Assembly (NCBI GenBank): GCA_946807835.1
Contig: OX327704.1
Span: 4,030,001 to 4,094,000, forward strand
DNA: 64,000 nt
Reading direction: 5' to 3'
Origin: Ailanthus altissimus
Lineage: Eukaryota > Streptophyta > Magnoliopsida > Sapindales > Simaroubaceae
This document shows positions 47,143-59,582 of the stretch, piece by piece. A model generated the notes under the pieces. The model did no database searches. It saw only the letters and a program-made list of their open reading frames with translations, and was not told the DNA's origin. A program made the translations under genes and the position numbers. How positions within the stretch are numbered: position 1 is the first letter of the stretch; each line of letters starts with the position of its first letter.

Positions 47143-48314
47143 TAATGTATACTTTAGTAACTAAGTGCAATCACACGCTGTTTTATCACGTAATATAGGA
47201 ATTTAAGTCCAAGTATTATTCCCACAGAGACTATGTGATCTAATTCTTTCAATCAAATACTAAAATTATATTTACTTAACTTTTATTCAGAAAATCAAAA
47301 TCTGAAATTCAATTAATTAACCTAGTTCTATCAAATTAAACTAAACCTAATATTTAACCAAAGATAAATGAAGAGATGAATTCACTAATTAATAATAATC
47401 TAGGGTTTCAGCTTATCACCTAGTATTTCATTGAATTTATTAGCCTCTTATTTAATCCTTTAATATGAATTAATTGGCTGGACTCTAATCTCATCAGAAG
47501 CCTCTGTCGATAGTCAAGTGACTATATTACTCATTCTAACAACTACTTATATATCTATGGTAATCAGATGATAATTTAATTCATTAAGAATAGGTTTAAA
47601 TCATACCATATATGTCATCTAAGTATATGTTTATCCTACATGGAACTCATAGTTGTTCCCCTATGATCATGCATCAAACTATCTTAGGCTAAACACATAA
47701 ATCCATTTATCAAGCTCATCATAGTTACTTAATCATTCAAAATATTTGCAAGATATAATGAAAGAATTAAACTCAAGACATAATAAATCAATTATAATGT
47801 ATTAACTTCATAAACTAAGAGACAATAAAATCCAATTACATATAAAGTTCAAAATTCAAAGCCTAGATCAACAAAAGCTCATCATAAAACTAAAAGTATC
47901 AAACCAATCTATGAATAACAGTAAGAATAAGAATATAATGATAAGAAAGGGAAGAAAAACTAATCAAGAAGATGTTTTGGGTTGCTTCTCTCTCTTTCTT
48001 GACTTGAAGCTTGAATCTTGAACTTGAATCTCCGATCTTGGCTTTAATCTCTTAAATTTGTGTTGTGAATTGTTTCCCTAAATTTTTCTCTCTGAAATTC
48101 TCTCTTTTGGTTGGTGTCCAGGCCTGAGTTTGGGTGCTCTCATATTTTGAGCACAACTTCTTTGTTTCACGTTTGGTTCGCCTCTCATTTGTCCTGAATC
48201 ATCATATTTTTTTCTTGTGCACTTATTTATGATCAAAAACACAATTAAATAGCCAAATATTCATAATATAGAGCAAAAATTAAGTTCAAAGTTCTAAATA
48301 TACTAATGCATTTA
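47143..48314 (-). mobile_element. 5' LTR of V, truncated
   Basis: This pairs with 38136-39627 but lacks the GC-rich array (deleted near 48110) and the outermost dozen or so bases. It abuts copia C at 48315-48318. Confidence 0.8.
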
Positions 48315-48317
48315 AGT

Positions 48318-49083
48318 TGAGGTCAAGAACACGTTGGATAAACAAGTAAGGGTTGAAAACGGAAGCCGAATGCGAGAAAGAATGCAATAACACAAAGAGT
48401 GGACCTAATACATAAACGTCGTGGCAATGGGATCTCAACGCCACAGCAATGGGATTTTAACAATGCAGAGATGATTCTAACATGCTTAATGCTCCAGCGT
48501 TGGCTATCGAACGCTGTAGTGTTGGCCTGATAATCGTTTGCCGCCTCAGCATTGGAGATTAAACGCTGCGACATTGCCTATTTAGAAAAAATCTATTTTT
48601 GGGCAGTATTGCATCCTAAAGTTAGTTTAAAATCATACGATGTAAACTCTTCTTCCAATTAGGTTTAAGATTTATAGGGTATCTATTAACACTATATAAA
48701 CCCTTGTAACCCCTTAGAATTTATTAAGCATCAAATCATCAACAATAGAGAGAATTGAGAGCTTAAATCACAGTTAAATGCTTTGAGTGCATAAGACAGT
48801 GTGGTATAAATTCGTGAAAGCTCTAGGCTATTAAAGTATTCCTTGTATCTCTTATGAAGGTTCTTTGTGAATAAATGAACAGACTAAAAGAAGCTAGGAT
48901 CCTCAGATCCATCATAAACGTATGCGGTTTATTAAAGCACGTACATTGATTGTGTGTTTTATTTACTTGCTTGATTGTTTATCTTCTTGATTATGTATTT
49001 TTATTATTTTTAGCTGCTTGTAAGTAAAAAACTTTTATAGGGTGTTAAGGGTTCTTAGAGTGCACACTGAAAATCCTGCAACA
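48318..49083 (+). mobile_element. 5' LTR of copia element C (766 bp)
   Basis: It starts TGAGGTCAAGAACACG and ends AATCCTGCAACA. The partner is 50672-51383. A CTATATAAAC TATA box is at 48702-48711. A GC-rich array of AACGCYRYRGYRTTGG-type units is at 48415-48578, about 125 bases upstream of it. Confidence 0.8.
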
Positions 49084-49086
49084 AAT

Positions 49087-49100
49087 TAGTATCAAAGTCT
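49087..49100 (+). other. Degenerate copia primer-binding site of C
   Basis: TTAGTATCAAAGTC is a decayed form of TGGTATCAGAGC, the initiator-Met tRNA complement used by plant copia elements and intact in copia B. Confidence 0.6.
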
Positions 49101-49114
49101 AGGTTGGTTTAACC

Positions 49115-49740
49115 ATGGCAACTCACAAGCTTAAAGTAGAAACATTCAATGGGTTACATGATTTCAATCTATAAAAGGTGAAGGTTATGGCTCTACTAGT
49201 GAGTTAAGGATTAGATTTAGCCCTTAAGGAAACTCAAACCAATAAAGAGAAGAAATCTGCAGAACCTGGTGACTTAGATAGGGCATCTATTCAGAAAAGA
49301 GCCTTTAGTACCATAGTGTTATTTTTTAGTGATGAAGTTCTAAGAGAGGTAACTAGAGAGAAGAAGACATTGGTTATTTAAAAGAAACTTAACGCCCTCT
49401 TTATGATGAAGTTGCTAACAAATCATCTGCATGTCAAAAAAAAGTTATATCAGTTGTCTGTGGCCGAAGGAACTTCAATGAAAGACCACGTAAAGGCCTT
49501 CAACAAGATTATCATTGATCTTGAGACGATAAACATCAAGATTGAGGAAAATGATAAGGAGATAATTTTATTCTCCTCTCTACTATCAAGTTATGAGTAT
49601 TTTATAGATACACTCCTGTATGATAGGGAGACTTCAATGGTGAATGATGTTAAAGCATCATTGAACTTTAAAAAGTTAGAAAAAAAGATCTGAATTTGAT
49701 AGTGCAACTAGTTAAGTTGTAAGAGGAAGAGATGGTAAAA
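49115..49740 (+). pseudogene. Copia C gag (UBN2 type), broken
   Basis: From ATG 49115 the frame reads MATHKLKVETFNGLHDF, the usual copia gag opening. It continues through ALFMMKLLTNHLHVKKKLYQL (49390-49450) and VAEGTSMKDHVKAFNKIIIDL to LLSSYEYFIDTLLYDRE (49585), the signature of the copia gag-polypeptide family. A few stops lie in the first third. The C-terminal zinc knuckle follows at 49770. Confidence 0.85.
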
Positions 49741-50660
49741 ATAAATAATGGGGCCAATCCAAGAAGTATTATTATTGTAGTAAAGAAATGCACTTAAAGA
49801 GGGACTGCCTGGTAAGAAAGGCAAAAAATGGAAGGGCTACAATAGTTTGTGAAAAGACTTTAAAATTGCAAAGTCATTGGTAACTTTTGGTGAGAAATAT
49901 ACTAGAGAATAGATACTTGATTTTAGCTGTTATTACTATATGTGTTTGGAAAAATCTTTATTTGCCAATTATAAAACCATTACGGGAGAAAATACTAATG
50001 TTAAATGATATGGCTTATAAAGCCATAAGAATTGGTAGTATTATAATGAGGATGCATAATGGGGAGATTATGAAGTTACTCTTATAGTTATGGTGTAAGA
50101 CATACTCCTGAAGTTATGAGGGATTTGATATCCTTAGAAGTGCTAGATCAAGAGGGATATTCATTCAAAGTAGAAAAAAGAATACTAAAGATGAGGGAAG
50201 AATCTATAATAGTGATGAGAGGTGATAAACACAAGGGGCTATATGTGCTTGATGAAAATATTTTTGTGGCTTAGTAAGTTGTTGAGGGGATGCATAATAA
50301 ATGGCAACATTGAATATTTGTTCACCATGATGATAGTGGTCAAAAGAGAATGCATAGAAAAGGTGCTGCTAGCAAGGTTATGCCACAAAAGTACTATGAC
50401 GACGTCGAATACGACATAGGAGATCATAATACAAGGGCCACCCAAGGGATAATGTATTCGTATCTTTGGAGATCAAGGTCACGAATCCAAAAGGAGTTAA
50501 TTTTGGATATAGACTTAATTGGAGTTAACGTTAGATGATAGAACATTGAGTGAGTGGATCCTAATTAAAGCTTTTTTAAGAGATTTTGAATCAAAGAGTG
50601 GTTTGTTAAAATTTGGTGATTCAAAATCAAGGATAAGTTATTTTGAGTTGAAAACTAATA
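49741..50660 (+). pseudogene. Copia C zinc knuckle, protease and pre-integrase fragment
   Basis: A zinc knuckle remnant (YYCSKEMHLKRDC, 49770-49809; first Cys mutated) is followed by a protease/pre-integrase region. There MRDLISLEVLDQEGYSFKVE (50116-50175) and GDKHKGLYVLDENIF (50222-50266) are recognisable. The integrase catalytic core and reverse transcriptase are missing; about 120 bases before the 3' LTR read as an unassigned remnant. C is thus internally deleted. Confidence 0.75.
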
Positions 50661-50671
50661 AGGAGTTGAGA

Positions 50672-51383
50672 TGAGGTCAAAGACACGTTGAATTAAGAGC
50701 AATGGTCAAAAAAGAAAACCGAATAAGAGAAAGAATGCGAGAGCATAAATAATAGATTTGACGCATAAATGTCATGACGATGGGATCTCAATGCCACAAT
50801 GATGATTCTAGCATGCTCAACGCCACAGTGTTGGCCCGATAATTGCATTACCACCTCAGTCTTGAAGATTGAACACTACAACGTTGTCTATTCGAAAAAA
50901 CTCCATTTTTGGTATAATTCTGTCCTAAAGTTAGTTTTGGATTCCTACAACGTATAAAATCTTATTCTAACTAAATTTAGAATTTTTAGGATCAGTATTA
51001 ACACTATATAAACTCTTGAAATCCCTTAAAATTTATTAAGCAACAAATCATCAACAAGAGAGAGCATAGTAAGATTAGGTCACACTTGAGTGCTTTGAAT
51101 GTACAAAATAGTATGGTATAGATCCTTGAGAGCTCTGAGCTATTTGGATATTCCTTACATCTCTTGTGGGAGTTCTTTGTAAACAAAAGAACAAAATAAA
51201 AGAAACTAAAATTCTTAAATCCACCATAAACGTAGGTGATTTGTCTAACCAAGCACATTGATTATGTGCTTTCTTTGCTTATTTGATTATTTGTCTATTT
51301 GATTGTGTGATATTTTATTGTTCATAATTGTTTATGAGTGAAATACGTTTACAGGGTACTAAGAATTCTTACACCCCCCAACA
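50672..51383 (+). mobile_element. 3' LTR of copia C
   Basis: It starts TGAGGTCAAAGACACG and ends CCCCCCAACA. It has the same TATA box (51003-51012) and a weaker GC-rich array as the partner. The right neighbour is LINE sequence, the left neighbour of C is the V LTR, and no TSD matches. Confidence 0.8.
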
Positions 51384-51610
51384 CCACTAATGTGATTCTT
51401 TCGTCGTCTACATAATGCTTTGACATGGAAAAATCAAAAATTCCAATCACCACAATTTAGCCATAAGATTCTCAATTGCTAGCGCCAGTATTGTTCCTGC
51501 TTGTATAATAAAGCATTAAGTTGTCGTTCAATGCTTCTAATTGATTTCCAAGAATTTTGGTTGATTTGATAATTAAGAGCCGTGTACTACTGTAAATTCT
51601 TCTTATTTCA
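51384..51610 (-). pseudogene. LINE (L1-like) upstream piece
   Basis: On the minus strand the frame reads SIRSIERQLNALLYKQEQYWR and then ILWLNCGDWNFxFFHVKALCRRRKNHISG, the region between endonuclease and reverse transcriptase in plant L1 elements. Its 3' end lies directly against copia C. The next LINE sequence is at 38135, so V plus C split the LINE here. Confidence 0.8.
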
Positions 51611-51866
51611 ACTGGTGTGAGGTATAATTGAATGGTTAAAAACATTATAATTATTTTGAAAGTCGTAAAAATTTATCATTTTATTGATGTATACTACATT
51701 ACTTTGGCATGAAAAGAAAATTTAATATGTATTTGTGTTAACAATTTATAGGTAAAAGATTGACATAATATCTATCTCCACTTTAATAGAGGTCTTAAAT
51801 TTAAATCTCTCTTTTCTTATATCAAAAAGAAAGAAAACAATTGAAATACGAGTTAAATAATATAGA

Positions 51867-51982
51867 GTTCTTTCGAAAAAGAAAATGTAAATCTATAAAT
51901 ATATAACTAGAAAGTACAATGCCCGCTCATTGTACTTTCTAGTTAGATATATGTATAAATTTACATTTTTTTTCTCAAAAGA
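51867..51982. repeat. Near-perfect 116-bp hairpin
   Basis: The arms 51867-51921 and 51928-51982 are imperfect inverted repeats around a six-base loop (CCCGCT). The inner 19 bases of each arm (ACTAGAAAGTACAATG and flank) pair almost perfectly; the outer part has scattered mismatches. It could be a MITE foldback or a small-RNA precursor. Confidence 0.7.
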
Positions 51983-52082
51983 TCAAAACACATATATATT
52001 TATGCGGATATCAAGCCATGCACTTCAATTTGAAACCCCTATGACATCAATTAAGCCACAGTCTTGATACCCCTTTTATTCT

Positions 52083-52923
52083 ATGCGCAACAAAAAATCA
52101 TAACACACACTATAAGTAACAACATATAAGATCAACACACCAATAAAGATAAAAAAAAAAATAAACCAACCAACAAGACACAAGATATACGTGGTTCGAC
52201 CCAAAATTGCCTATGTCCACGGAGGATCATGATCTAGTTCTTATTATTGATACAGATCACTAAGTATCTTTTTTACATCATCAATGATCCTACAAGACCC
52301 CTTAGTATCTCCCATAGAGACCTCTAAGTATCTACCCTTAATCACAATGACTCCCTAAGACCTCTTAGTATCTCCTCATAAGAGATTTTTACAAGGAATA
52401 CAAGAATATCCCGAGCATCTAAGCTAAAAAGATCTATGGTGTTTCTTTTATTCACTTAAGAACCAAAAGCAAACACTCTCCAAGGGTTACACCCTAGTGC
52501 ACCACGCACTTGGTGCCTACCTAGCTCCTCTATTCTCTCTTATGGTTACATTTTGAAACCTTAGATGCTTGCCTTTCTCTTGTGTTTAGAAGGGTTCATA
52601 TAGTGAATAAAATACCCTTAGAAACTTTAAACCTAGTTGGAATAAGAGTTCTTACTTGTAGGAGTCCTAATCCCACTTAAAGAAGTCAATTAAGCCAAAA
52701 CAAGAAATACTCTAAACTAGCCGTGTAAATAGTAGCCATGCAAACAGTTATTGGTGAACAGTACCACCATAAACAGTACTTGATGAATAGTACTCATTCT
52801 TTTTACTTTCGTTTTGCTTCTCCCTTGTACACCCAATGCGTACTTGACTTCATAATGACTCTTCTTTTGGTATTCATATCAATTCTTGCCCATACAAGAT
52901 TGTTGAATCACTAACTTTCAACA
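52083..52923 (-). mobile_element. Copia-type LTR D
   Basis: On the minus strand a polypurine tract (AAGGAGGGGATT, 52935-52924) is followed by an LTR start TGTTGAAAGTTAGTG at 52923. The block CGTGGACATAGGCAATTTTG with CGAACCACGTATATC (52221-52184) is characteristic of many plant copia LTRs. CTGTTTGCATGG/ACAGT words are at 52718-52790. The inner end near 52083 is approximate; a weak GGTATCAAGAC PBS-like stretch follows at about 52068-52058. Confidence 0.65.
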
Positions 52924-52935
52924 AATCCCCTCCTT

Positions 52936-53312
52936 GATTTAAAATCTCTCTCCATGAAGCTAATCATTGTCACCCCTCCTTAACCAATGCTTACTAGCAT
53001 TGTCTATAGGTTAAGTCCTAGACTTAACTAAGGCTCTTGTGACTACGGTCTCCAAAGATTCCTGAATACTGATGTCTAAAGTAGTTCAATGTTGCGATCT
53101 ACCATGTCCCAAAGACACCATGACCACAATCCCTTAATGGTGAAAACACATTCTTTCCATTACTATTGCTCCCACACATTCTCTTTCGACCCCTGCCACA
53201 AAGTGATGTAATTCAAAAGTTACTTCATGGTCTGTTTCGAATCAACAACCCTATATCGATCCCATTCGAAGCACTTTTCTTCAAACACATAGCCTCCATC
53301 TGTGCTTATCAT
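52936..53312 (-). pseudogene. 3' end of the copia D internal region
   Basis: About 375 bases precede the polypurine tract on the minus strand. They carry no motif strong enough to name, but the length and position suit the end of copia RNase H plus 3' untranslated region. Confidence 0.35.
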
Positions 53313-53819
53313 TGTTAGGGTCGGTGCTTACGTGCCAACCCTAAATGTACATATACTTGTGTATTTATACAAGTGTTCATTCCTATTAAATCGCTAATAC
53401 CCATTTATATGGTATTATATAATATAACGTTACAGACATTGTAGATTTGAATAAGTTTGGATCAGATCTAAAGGAGTTTACATAAAAGCTCATAGTTAGC
53501 CACGCTGAGAGATATAAATATTAAATGTTAGCACAGCTAAGTGTTAATTGGTTATAATACTCAGCAGATCCAAAAATTAGAGCCTCGTCTCTAATGAGAC
53601 ATAGACCCAGGAATATACTAGTAACTACATAGTTGTAAGAGTTGCAATTGGGTGCCAGAAAATGCTAGCTGTGCAAGTATGTTCTCGAATAATTGTCCCT
53701 GATCTCTTTCTGTCGATGCGGGTCTGTCGGTGGATACCTTTATATATATATCAGCATATGTCGTACCTATAGTGTATAGGTGGTTGTTCTTAGCCGACCG
53801 TGAGTTTAGAGCTCATATT
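53313..53819 (+). mobile_element. Family-X LTR fragment A
   Basis: It begins TGTTAGGGTCGGTGCTTACG and follows the X/B LTR for 507 bases, including the GACATTGTAGAT and GTAGTTGTAAGAGTTGCA landmarks. It stops where the B LTR begins, so B landed in it; the rest of A should reappear beyond the right edge. Confidence 0.8.
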
Positions 53820-54000
53820 TGTTGGGATTTGTGCTTACATGCCATCCCATTTTGTATAAATATATAATGATAGTATTTATACAATTATCATTTCTAATAA
53901 AATTGTTAATATTATTTATTATTAACTGCTAAGATGCTTGTAACGTTTCAGACATTGTATAATCTGAAGGAGTTCAAGTATTTTTTAAATGAGTTCAGAT

Positions 54001-54083
54001 CAGTGCTAAGAGTTAGCAGTGCTAATAGTTAGAAGTACTAAGAGTTAGTAGTGCTAAGAGTTAGTGATGCTAAGAGTTAGCAT
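54001..54083 (+). repeat. Minisatellite in the B LTR
   Basis: Five imperfect units of about 18 bases (GTGCTAAGAGTTAGCA type). The 3' LTR carries the same array at 63541-63622, and X and A have decayed forms. Confidence 0.8.
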
Positions 54084-54813
54084 GTTCATATAGTTAGCGA
54101 ACTTTAAGAAGTTAAAGTCTTATTTGAAATGGGACAATGACCTAAGAATATATTAGTAATGATATAACTGTAAGGCGTTGCAGATGGTGCTAGGAAATGT
54201 CATTATGCAAATATATTCTCAAACACAATATTCCTGATCTAATTTCATCGATGCTTTATGGGTGGAACTCATTAATATAGATTAGTGTATGTTTATATCT
54301 GGATGGTCTAGATGGTTAATCTTAACAAACCATGAGCTTAGTAGAAAGCTTGTATAGAGATACAGGTATTCAGTAAGGACTGGATATTCGACAAACTCAC
54401 GAGGACCTCCAATAGACATCTCATGAAGCCGTCAATGGAAGTTCTTCCGGTTGAGTAGTATTTTGGTCCTTTGACCTGAGCGCTACGATGGGCTTGTGAG
54501 TGATCCACCATGCTTTGGTTCCACACATGTCAAAAATCTTTCATAGTCTGACCGCTAGGTATCGTTGGGTATGTTATGATGCTGATGGAGCCCGGTGTGC
54601 TTAAATATGTGATCTATCAGCTCATATGAATGGGTTGTATATCATGATGCTCCGAGATTGTATTTCAGAAAGTCTTGTGGCCACAAGCATAAACCTCAAA
54701 AAATATATTCAGAAGGAATAAATATTATCACAAAAGTGTTTGTGGATATTGTTTAATGAAATATAAATCTTTCATGATTGAGCAAATAGAGATTTGACAA
54801 TGATGATCTATAG

Positions 54814-57534
54814 TATAGAGTAATAAAGACACCGTAGGGTTACTCGATTTTAACTCTATTAGAAATATTTTTTTTATGGTACGCGTGAGAAATATTATAC
54901 CTAATTTGATAATTTCACACTCGATCGGAGCGTTGGACGACCCTAGAATATTTTTTGAAATTTTTCTCTATTGGCTTGGAAAATGAAATTCTAATTTACT
55001 ATATGAATTTTCATTTAAGGGTTATGTATAGAATAAGCCTTTGTTGAGAAACATAATCCATATATTAGAGAATGGACCAATTAGAAGAAATCTCATGGAT
55101 TGCCAAGTTTGAAATTCTAGTTAGTTCTTTGGACTATTCTAACTAGATGATTACAAATGAACCAATTACATACTTAGTTTCCAACTAATGGCAAATTAGT
55201 AATTTAGAGTATGTTGAGGGGCAAAATGGTCAATTAATGGATAACTATATATATGTTAGAAGTGTGTAGTTCAAGAGAACAAAAAACAAACATTTAGAAC
55301 AAAAGAAAGCAAAATTCGTGCAAAGGTTGGAGGTGCTGCGACAGTGAAATTTAAATTTTTTTCATGATTTTTCATGCTTAATCAAGCTAAAATAAGGTTA
55401 CATACCATTTCCTAAGCTCAATTGAAGCCTCCATTAGTGGAAATTTAAGAAAAGAATTGTTTTATGAGATTGATAAGTAAACTTTAAGGATTCCTTAAAT
55501 TGATGTTCTTGTATATATTCTTGGTTTAGATTGAGTTGAATTCAAGTGTGGAGCTTGAAGGAGTCATCAATTTGAAGAAATTGGCAAGGTAAGAATTAGG
55601 GTTTTGGGTGAATTGAATGTAGAGACTTCAATTGGTTGTAATTAAGGCATTAGAATGAAATTGGCTTGATTTTGATGTAATTGGAACAAGGAATTGAGAA
55701 AAGAAATATGTTGGAACAAAGAGTGCAATTCTTCCACTTTAGGGAAGTTAGGGATTGTGTGGTGTTTTGATTGAGTTGTTGTGTATAAATGGTGCCTTAT
55801 GGATGTTGAATGTATATGGTTGATGGAAAAACCAAAAATGAAGAAAATGGGACATAATTGTCCATTTTGAAAAGGTGAAGGGCAATTATGTTCAACCAAG
55901 TTATAAGGCGTTTAATAATTTTCAGGGCGCTGAGTGGTGAGTTAGATTAGATTAAATGACTCCGTACATAAAAATTGGAAAGTAATATGCATCCAGGCTT
56001 TGTATGCCGATTAGAGCGTTTAGTAGTTAAATGAGATTCTAGCATTCGATTTGGTTCTAAATGTCATTTATAGCGCATAGGTGAAGAAAACCGAGAACGG
56101 TAACGGGAGCGAAAATCTGAAGCGAAATTGAGCGCAAAGCGGTTGTGAGTGAAAATCTGTATTTTCTGTTATTTTTCGTTTATTATGTTTCCGCATAATG
56201 AAAATGTATATTTTATGAGCTTTCAACGCATAAACATGATTTATGATCTTGATATATATCCACAGATATGCATTTACATGTTCGGTTTAAGAAATAGTTT
56301 TAAAATTTTTGCATTCATTTTAAAGGCCATTGATACCCTCAGATTATAGTGGTGGTAATTATATTAGACCTGACCGGTATATCCCGTGCACATGGGTAGG
56401 TCATAAGGGTGTGTCACTAACTCTGAGAAGTTGGGATGTCAAGTCATGTGATTCGCTCTATGTGTACAGGGTATTGTCTCGCTATATGTATGCGATGTTG
56501 GATTCCGCTGCATAGCCAGTGAGATGTCTTGAGATGTCACTGTGGGTGCTGCTAGTTGAGGTGCCCCGTGACCCACTCACGTGTGCGGTGCTAGTTGAGT
56601 CGCTACGTGAGTATAGAGCTTTAGGGTTACCATTGGTATAGTTTAGAAAGAAAATGACTGAGCAAGGACTTTACTAGTTTACGATTTACCGATAGCATTT
56701 ATTCATTTATATGCACATAGCAGTTATTGTGTTATACAGATTTTGGATATTATTTTCCAAAGATGTAGATAAAACTCGCTCAGCAAGATTTCATCAGTAT
56801 ATGACATTAGAACCCGTTTTACAGCTTTACATCAGTTTTAGAAGCATAATTTATGCATGTACTTTAGGATTTACTATCTATGCATAGTATTATTTTATTT
56901 AAAATCTAAATTTCACTCACTGAGCTCCTTTAGCTCACTCGTTTTGTGTTTTATGTTTTCTAAACCCCCTTCCCAGGTACAAGTCTCGGTACCAAGCTGC
57001 TGATTCTCCTATTGCCGAGTAGTGGGCTAAATTTGAAGATCATTTTTGTATATGTAAATATGCTAAATAGCACCCTTTGCTTTTTGCATAGTAGTTATTG
57101 GCATGTATATTTGTATGTATGTTTTGAACCAACAAGAAGAGATTTTGATATTATGATGATCGTTTTTACTTTTTATGAGTATTCTCATTTTGTGATTTAA
57201 ATGCAACTATTGAGTTGTGTTGGATTTGGTTTGGAAAGGACCGGAGGTCCGAATTGGTAGTATTGAGAAGTGTTTGAAATAAAAGTGAAATTTCTTTGCA
57301 GATTTTATATGGATTTTCATAAAAACAGGGGAAACTCTGCCCGTTTTTCTTTTAAAAATTAAAATGTCGTTTTCATGTATATTACAAGATTTTCTCAGTA
57401 TTAACAAGAACTAAAAAGGGGTTCACCTCGCGAAATTTCTCATCTTGCTCAGTTCTATTCTGAGAAACTTCATTCGAGATGCTCGACAGGGCCGCTGGGA
57501 TCTACTGTAGAGAGTCTCGGGTCGGGTCCTATCA
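54814..57534 (+). mobile_element. Long R-type gypsy LTR (probable solo LTR, 2.7 kb)
   Basis: The right end GGTCGGGTCCTATCA matches that of 33351-34262, and the last 930 bases match along their length. The left part has a TGATAATTTCACACTCGATC block near 54920-54935. No gag or polymerase motif occurs, and the frames present (for example minus 55899-55642) show no family. It is likely a chromovirus-type gypsy solo LTR. The left TG end is unclear and no TSD was found. Confidence 0.6.
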
Positions 57535-58788
57535 AGCTCCATATGAAAAATCAGGTGTGGACCTAGAGAGTCTCACAATATGAAGTGTACTCGTTGCGCA
57601 CTTGGGTAACAGATTGGATTGAATAATTCGATGCAATAAATTTCAGCAAAATAGAACAATTGTTTCGGGATCCCTCGGATTATATATTTGTCAAGACTTA
57701 ATTGTTAAGTACATCACTTAATTAATTAACAAGGGTTGTTAATTAATAGGATGTTGACAAATGGCACAATTTGGTCTATAATTTAATTTGACCTTAGTTT
57801 TACCATTTAACCTTGGTAGTAAAAACTAAAAAGGTAAAAAGTAATTATTCAAAAATTGTTTTGAATAATTAAATTTTATATTATTAGATAATAATAAAAT
57901 AAGTTTATCATGGCATTGTATTTTAATACAATGAGGGGCCTAGATATTGGCCATTTATTTACTCATTATAATTAAAGTAATTATATTTGTTAGGTAAAGA
58001 TTAATTTAGGTGGCCATTAATCTAGTGCTTGATTAATTAATCTTAAGTGGGAGACCAACAATAAAAATTGGTGGAGCACTTCTTTTTGTTTAATCAAAGC
58101 ATTGAATAAACAAAATTGATTTTTACAAAACAATTGAATCATTCATTCAATTTTTAGAGAAGGATTCGGCAATGGCAAGGAAGAATAAGTAAATGAAAGA
58201 ATTTGAGTTTTGTTCTTTCAAGTGTTGAAAAAATAAACAAACTTCTCTTCATCTCTTTCTCTAATGGATGGATAAAATGAATGAAATAAAAATAAAGAAA
58301 AAGATAATTATTTAAGAAAAGAATTGTTCAAAATAATTGTCATGTGAAAATTATTTTTAAGAATAATACAAGAGTTGTATGTAAAATATTTACCATCTCT
58401 ATTTTAAGAAACAAAATTGTATTCAAAAGAGTTTGAATACATGTTGCTAGAAATTCTAAAACTGAGTTACCATTCTAACTCATTAATCCCACCAAACCGT
58501 TATGAATTAAAATTGTTCAACATACACTTCAAGGTGAGTACTTCACATGGATTATTAAGGGACTTGAAGAATTTGTAAAGCTACCTTCATTAGGTGAGTG
58601 TTTTTACACAATGTTTTAATGCAATTATTCATCATATATATTTTTGTATAATAGTTATACTTGTTCATATATATGATATATATGTTTAATTGTTAAATTT
58701 GGTGTATTTGTTAACATGCTTCTGTCACATATAATAATTTTTGAAATTATGTATACACTCGTATGTCACACACTCAATTCCCAACAAA

Positions 58789-58800
58789 TGGTATCAGAGC
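58789..58800 (+). other. Primer-binding site of copia B
   Basis: TGGTATCAGAGC, perfect complement-type site for initiator-Met tRNA, two bases after the LTR end. Confidence 0.95.
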
Positions 58801-59034
58801 ATGCTATATTGAGTATGTGATAATTCTTATTGTTGAATATGTTTACATGATGATATTATATATTTAAATAGCTTGATGATGTTTAAATTTAAGCATGATG
58901 ATGAACATATTGTTGTATTCTTGAACATGTTAGTGTTTAGAATTGAAGCCTGATGATGTTTGAAATTGATACCCAAGAGAAAATAGTACAAATCGGGGGC
59001 GAAAAATAGTGTCTGAAGGGTTGGAACACTATTA

Positions 59035-59115
59035 TAGCGTCCAACACCACGGCGTCCAAATCTAGGCACTGCGACGCTGAGGTTCTAGCTTAAGTGCCAT
59101 GGCACTCAGGTCCTA
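59035..59115 (+). repeat. GC-rich palindromic block in the B leader
   Basis: Units such as CACGGCGTCC, GCACTGCGACGCTGAGG and GTGCCATGGCACTCAGG resemble the arrays in LTRs W, V, S and C but lie after the PBS. Confidence 0.6.
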
Positions 59116-59412
59116 GGGCCCCAGCGCTCGGCAAAAAAAAAAATTTAATTTAAATTTTTGTTTTTTACATTATATTTTATAATGTTAAAACCTTCAATTT
59201 TTAGCACTGATTATTCTAAACATAATACTTTTATTAGCAATCTTTGTAAGTAAAGAATATTTAATACAATTATAATTGTTATATTATTTATTAAAATTAC
59301 AAATAATTTGTTTACGTTGTTAATCACAATGGGAGACCTATTGGTGAGAGTTAGTTGTGCTTACGTAAATATATTTTCTAATTCTGAATTAGGTTCGTAT
59401 GAGATGCCAAAA

Positions 59413-59436
59413 TTAATTATTATTATTATTATTATT
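59413..59436. repeat. (ATT)n microsatellite
   Basis: About seven ATT units in the B leader. Confidence 0.85.
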
Positions 59437-59582
59437 GTTAATTGAAATAAATATATATTAATTAATATAATAATAATTAAAAATTTAAATCTCTCTTAAT
59501 CAGATTGAATAAGTATTATATTATAAGATAATGTTATACAATGATCCGTCTTGTCAATACGGTATTAGACTGATTATTTCGG

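Larger units (their letters stand above)
53820..58786 (+). mobile_element. 5' LTR of copia B, split by LTR R
   Basis: It begins TGTTGGGATTTGTGC and ends TTCCCAACA. Without the insertion (about 54814-57534) its two parts sum to roughly 2.25 kb, the length of solo LTR X. By comparison with X, about 130 bases around the insertion point are missing. A minisatellite of AGTGCTAAGAGTTAG units is at 54001-54083. Confidence 0.85.

Noticed and set aside
57012..57200. 62-codon ORF with a paralogue at 33788-33985
   Set aside because: Both lie at the same place in R-type LTRs and the conservation is that of the whole LTR, not of a protein.
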